A DNA stretch of 7,308 nucleotides. It comes from Archaeoglobi archaeon. GTDB lineage: Archaea > Halobacteriota > Archaeoglobi > Archaeoglobales > Archaeoglobaceae. Of the stretch, positions 5,846-7,308 are shown piece by piece. Every line of letters begins with the position of its first letter. Positions within the stretch are counted from its first letter, which is position 1. Both the position numbers and the translations under genes were made by a program. The stretch lies in the NCBI GenBank assembly GCA_029259455.1, contig JAPDIT010000055.1, positions 1-7,308 on the forward strand, given 5' to 3'. The notes beneath the pieces were generated by a model, which saw only the letters and a list, made by a program, of their open reading frames with translations, was not told the origin of the DNA and made no database searches.

Positions 5846-7308
5846 GTTTCGTTTGTCTGACAGAATAGCGGCAACTCTTGCAGCCCTCTCAACCGAGTCG
5901 AAGAGGAGAGTGCTGGAGTCTCTGAGTGCTTCCCTGACTTCTGCGTAGTTTTCTAGAGTAGATGAATAGACGAGAATGGATGGTTTGGTCATCTGCCCAT
6001 TATCTGCGAGACAACTTCTGCAGGTAGAACCCAGCTCGGTGGTGCGACAGCGTAAAGGAACATTACTATTCCGGCATCCTCATCCTGGCAGACTGTGTCT
6101 ATAACTTCAGCAAATACACGAAGGTCGAGACCGCTGAACGACATATCCACGGGATTCTCTCTGAGAGTTATCGGGGGTAGCAGGCTTTTCAGCTTCCTCA
6201 CAGTTCCATCTCCAAATTTTGCCAGCCTCCCGCCAGAGGTTTCGATGATGTCGGCAGCAACGATCCCAAGTCCTGCCTGTATTGTCAGCACCGCAACCCC
6301 ACCCCTTACCTCAAATTTTGCCAATGTCATTGCCGAGTCCATCAACTCTATTGGGGTTTCAGCAACAACCGCCCCAGCCTGCCTCATGGCAGAGGCAAAT
6401 ACCCTGTAATCTCCTGCCATGCTTCCTGTGTGGCTCGCAGATGCTTTGTCAGCAACACTGCTCCTTCCAGATTTCATCACCACAACCTTTTTCCCTCTTG
6501 CAGAGCTCTTTTAGCTCTTCAAAAATCCCTCTTCCATTTTCAGTGCCTTCGATGTAGAGGGCGACAACATCTGTGCTCTCGTCTTTGGCTAAAAACCTCA
6601 GCACGTCGGGAAAATCAACATCGCACCTGTTTCCGAGATGCAGGATATAACTGAACCCCAGATCCCCGAACTGATGAACGATGTAGTGACATATTCCGCC
6701 GCTCTGCGAAACCAGCGCTATTCTGCCCTTCTCTACCTCACTGAACATCGATGTGAAGCTGACATTTAAGCCATTGACGACGCTGACTATACCGAAGGTG
6801 TTCGGCCCTATTATCCTTATTCCGTACTCCTGACAATTTTCCTAAGCTCTTCTTCCCGGAGCTTTCCTTCCTCAACCTCGGCCTTCTTAAATCCGGACGA
6901 GATTATCACAACCCCCTTCACTCCAATCTCAGCAGCCTCTCTGACAGCATCCACAACGTAATCGGCAGGGACGGTTACAATCGCAATGGATGGACAAGTT
7001 TTCAACCCAAGAATCTCATCCGCTTTCGGGTTTTATGGGTAAATCCTCAGATTCCTGTTTGACATCAGGCTCCTCAGGACGGAGTTTCCAACCTTAATCG
7101 GGTTTGTTGAAGCACCTATCACAGCAACACTCTCTGCATTGAAGAAGAAACTTATATCCCCAACCTCCATATCAAACCTTCTCCTCTCCCCAACAACAAT
7201 CCTCGCATCGGCAACAACCAGTCCTTTCTCGTAGACAAAGACTGGATTCAAATCCATCTCCACTATATTCTCTTTCTCAACAATATCGTTGAGCTTCAGA
7301 AGCAGGTT
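5837..7308 (-). pseudogene. Broken ADP-forming acyl-CoA synthetase, beta-alpha fusion, 5' end outside the window
   Basis: The family makes ATP from acyl-CoA, ADP and phosphate, giving the free acid and CoA. At the right edge the frame carries a beta (ATP-grasp) C-terminus, IVEMDLNPVFVYEKG and ADARIVVG. It runs in frame into an alpha CoA-binding domain, NAESVAVIGASTNPIKVGN. Then come GPNTFGIVS, ALVSQSGGICHYI, LGNRCDVDF, MKSGRSS and ASASHTGSMAG (His codon 6432-6430, the expected phosphorylated His). The remnant ends with a TKPSILVYSS tail closing at TAA 5839-5837. Continuity is broken four times: TAA at 7035-7033 between RIYP and NPKADEILG; a one-base loss near 6829-6830; a net one-base gain (or two-base loss) near the A5 run 6488-6492; and a one-base loss near 5993. 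No piece alone can form the enzyme. An internal ATG at 7170 after GGAGAAGG could be a separate alpha start. Sequencing error at four sites is possible but unlikely among intact neighbours. Confidence 0.88.

Noticed and set aside
5815..5892. 26-residue N-terminal extension of ilvE from an ATG at 5892
   Set aside because: The extension is unlike aminotransferases and overlaps the tail of the acyl-CoA synthetase remnant in another frame. The start at 5814 gives the normal family N-terminus and length.
5837..5992. Separate 51-residue gene starting MTKPSILVYSS with an ATGA overlap
   Set aside because: Its start resembles translational coupling, but its sequence continues the C-terminal part of the alpha domain (TKPSILVY then FDSVERAARVAA). 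It is better read as the last piece of the frameshifted gene.
1..7308. CRISPR arrays, insertion sequences, tRNA or rRNA genes
   Set aside because: No regularly spaced repeats, transposase motifs, terminal inverted repeats or tRNA-like cloverleaf segments were seen on either strand. Coding sequence or the remnant covers nearly all of the window, and no gap exceeds 100 bases.

Overview
The window looks like chromosome of a euryarchaeon, most likely Archaeoglobus or a close relative. It encodes an archaeal-type EF-1 alpha, an archaeal S10, a FlaK-like A24 peptidase, and a stand-alone ACT protein of the type found beside archaeal homoserine dehydrogenase. Start sites carry TATA boxes and GGAGG/GGTG ribosome binding sites. 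The genus assignment rests on remembered gene order and protein resemblance; no search was run. Every supported gene is on the minus strand, so transcription runs from high to low coordinates.

Reading in transcription order, the right part (about 7308-5837) is a degraded ADP-forming acyl-CoA synthetase. The beta (ATP-grasp) C-terminus is joined in frame to a complete alpha region. The alpha region is broken by one in-frame stop and three frameshifts. Next comes a tightly overlapping block (5814-2751): a branched-chain aminotransferase (ilvE), an ACT-domain protein (predicted trans-acting regulator of homoserine dehydrogenase), homoserine dehydrogenase (hom), and an A24 prepilin/preflagellin peptidase. 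The genes overlap by 8, 4 and 17 bases, so they almost certainly form one operon for Ile/Thr/Met-family amino acids with a membrane peptidase appended. A TATA-like element at the tail of the pseudogene lies about 25 bp from the ilvE start, suggesting a leaderless or near-leaderless transcript.

Immediately after that operon, a good TATA box (2739-2746) and a strong Shine-Dalgarno serve tuf (EF-1 alpha). It is followed by rpsJ (S10, 21-base gap) and rnz (tRNase Z, TGATG overlap), a translation and tRNA-maturation cluster. At the left edge (1-72) only the first 24 codons of another minus-strand gene are visible, with its own possible promoter in the 90-base gap after rnz.

The genes are mostly standard and packed, and no mobile element, CRISPR array, tRNA or rRNA is visible. 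I do not see a clearly new system. The most interesting points are the multiply broken beta-alpha acyl-CoA synthetase, the ACT protein-homoserine dehydrogenase pair, and a 7-bp inverted repeat that could hide the tuf ribosome binding site only in read-through transcripts.
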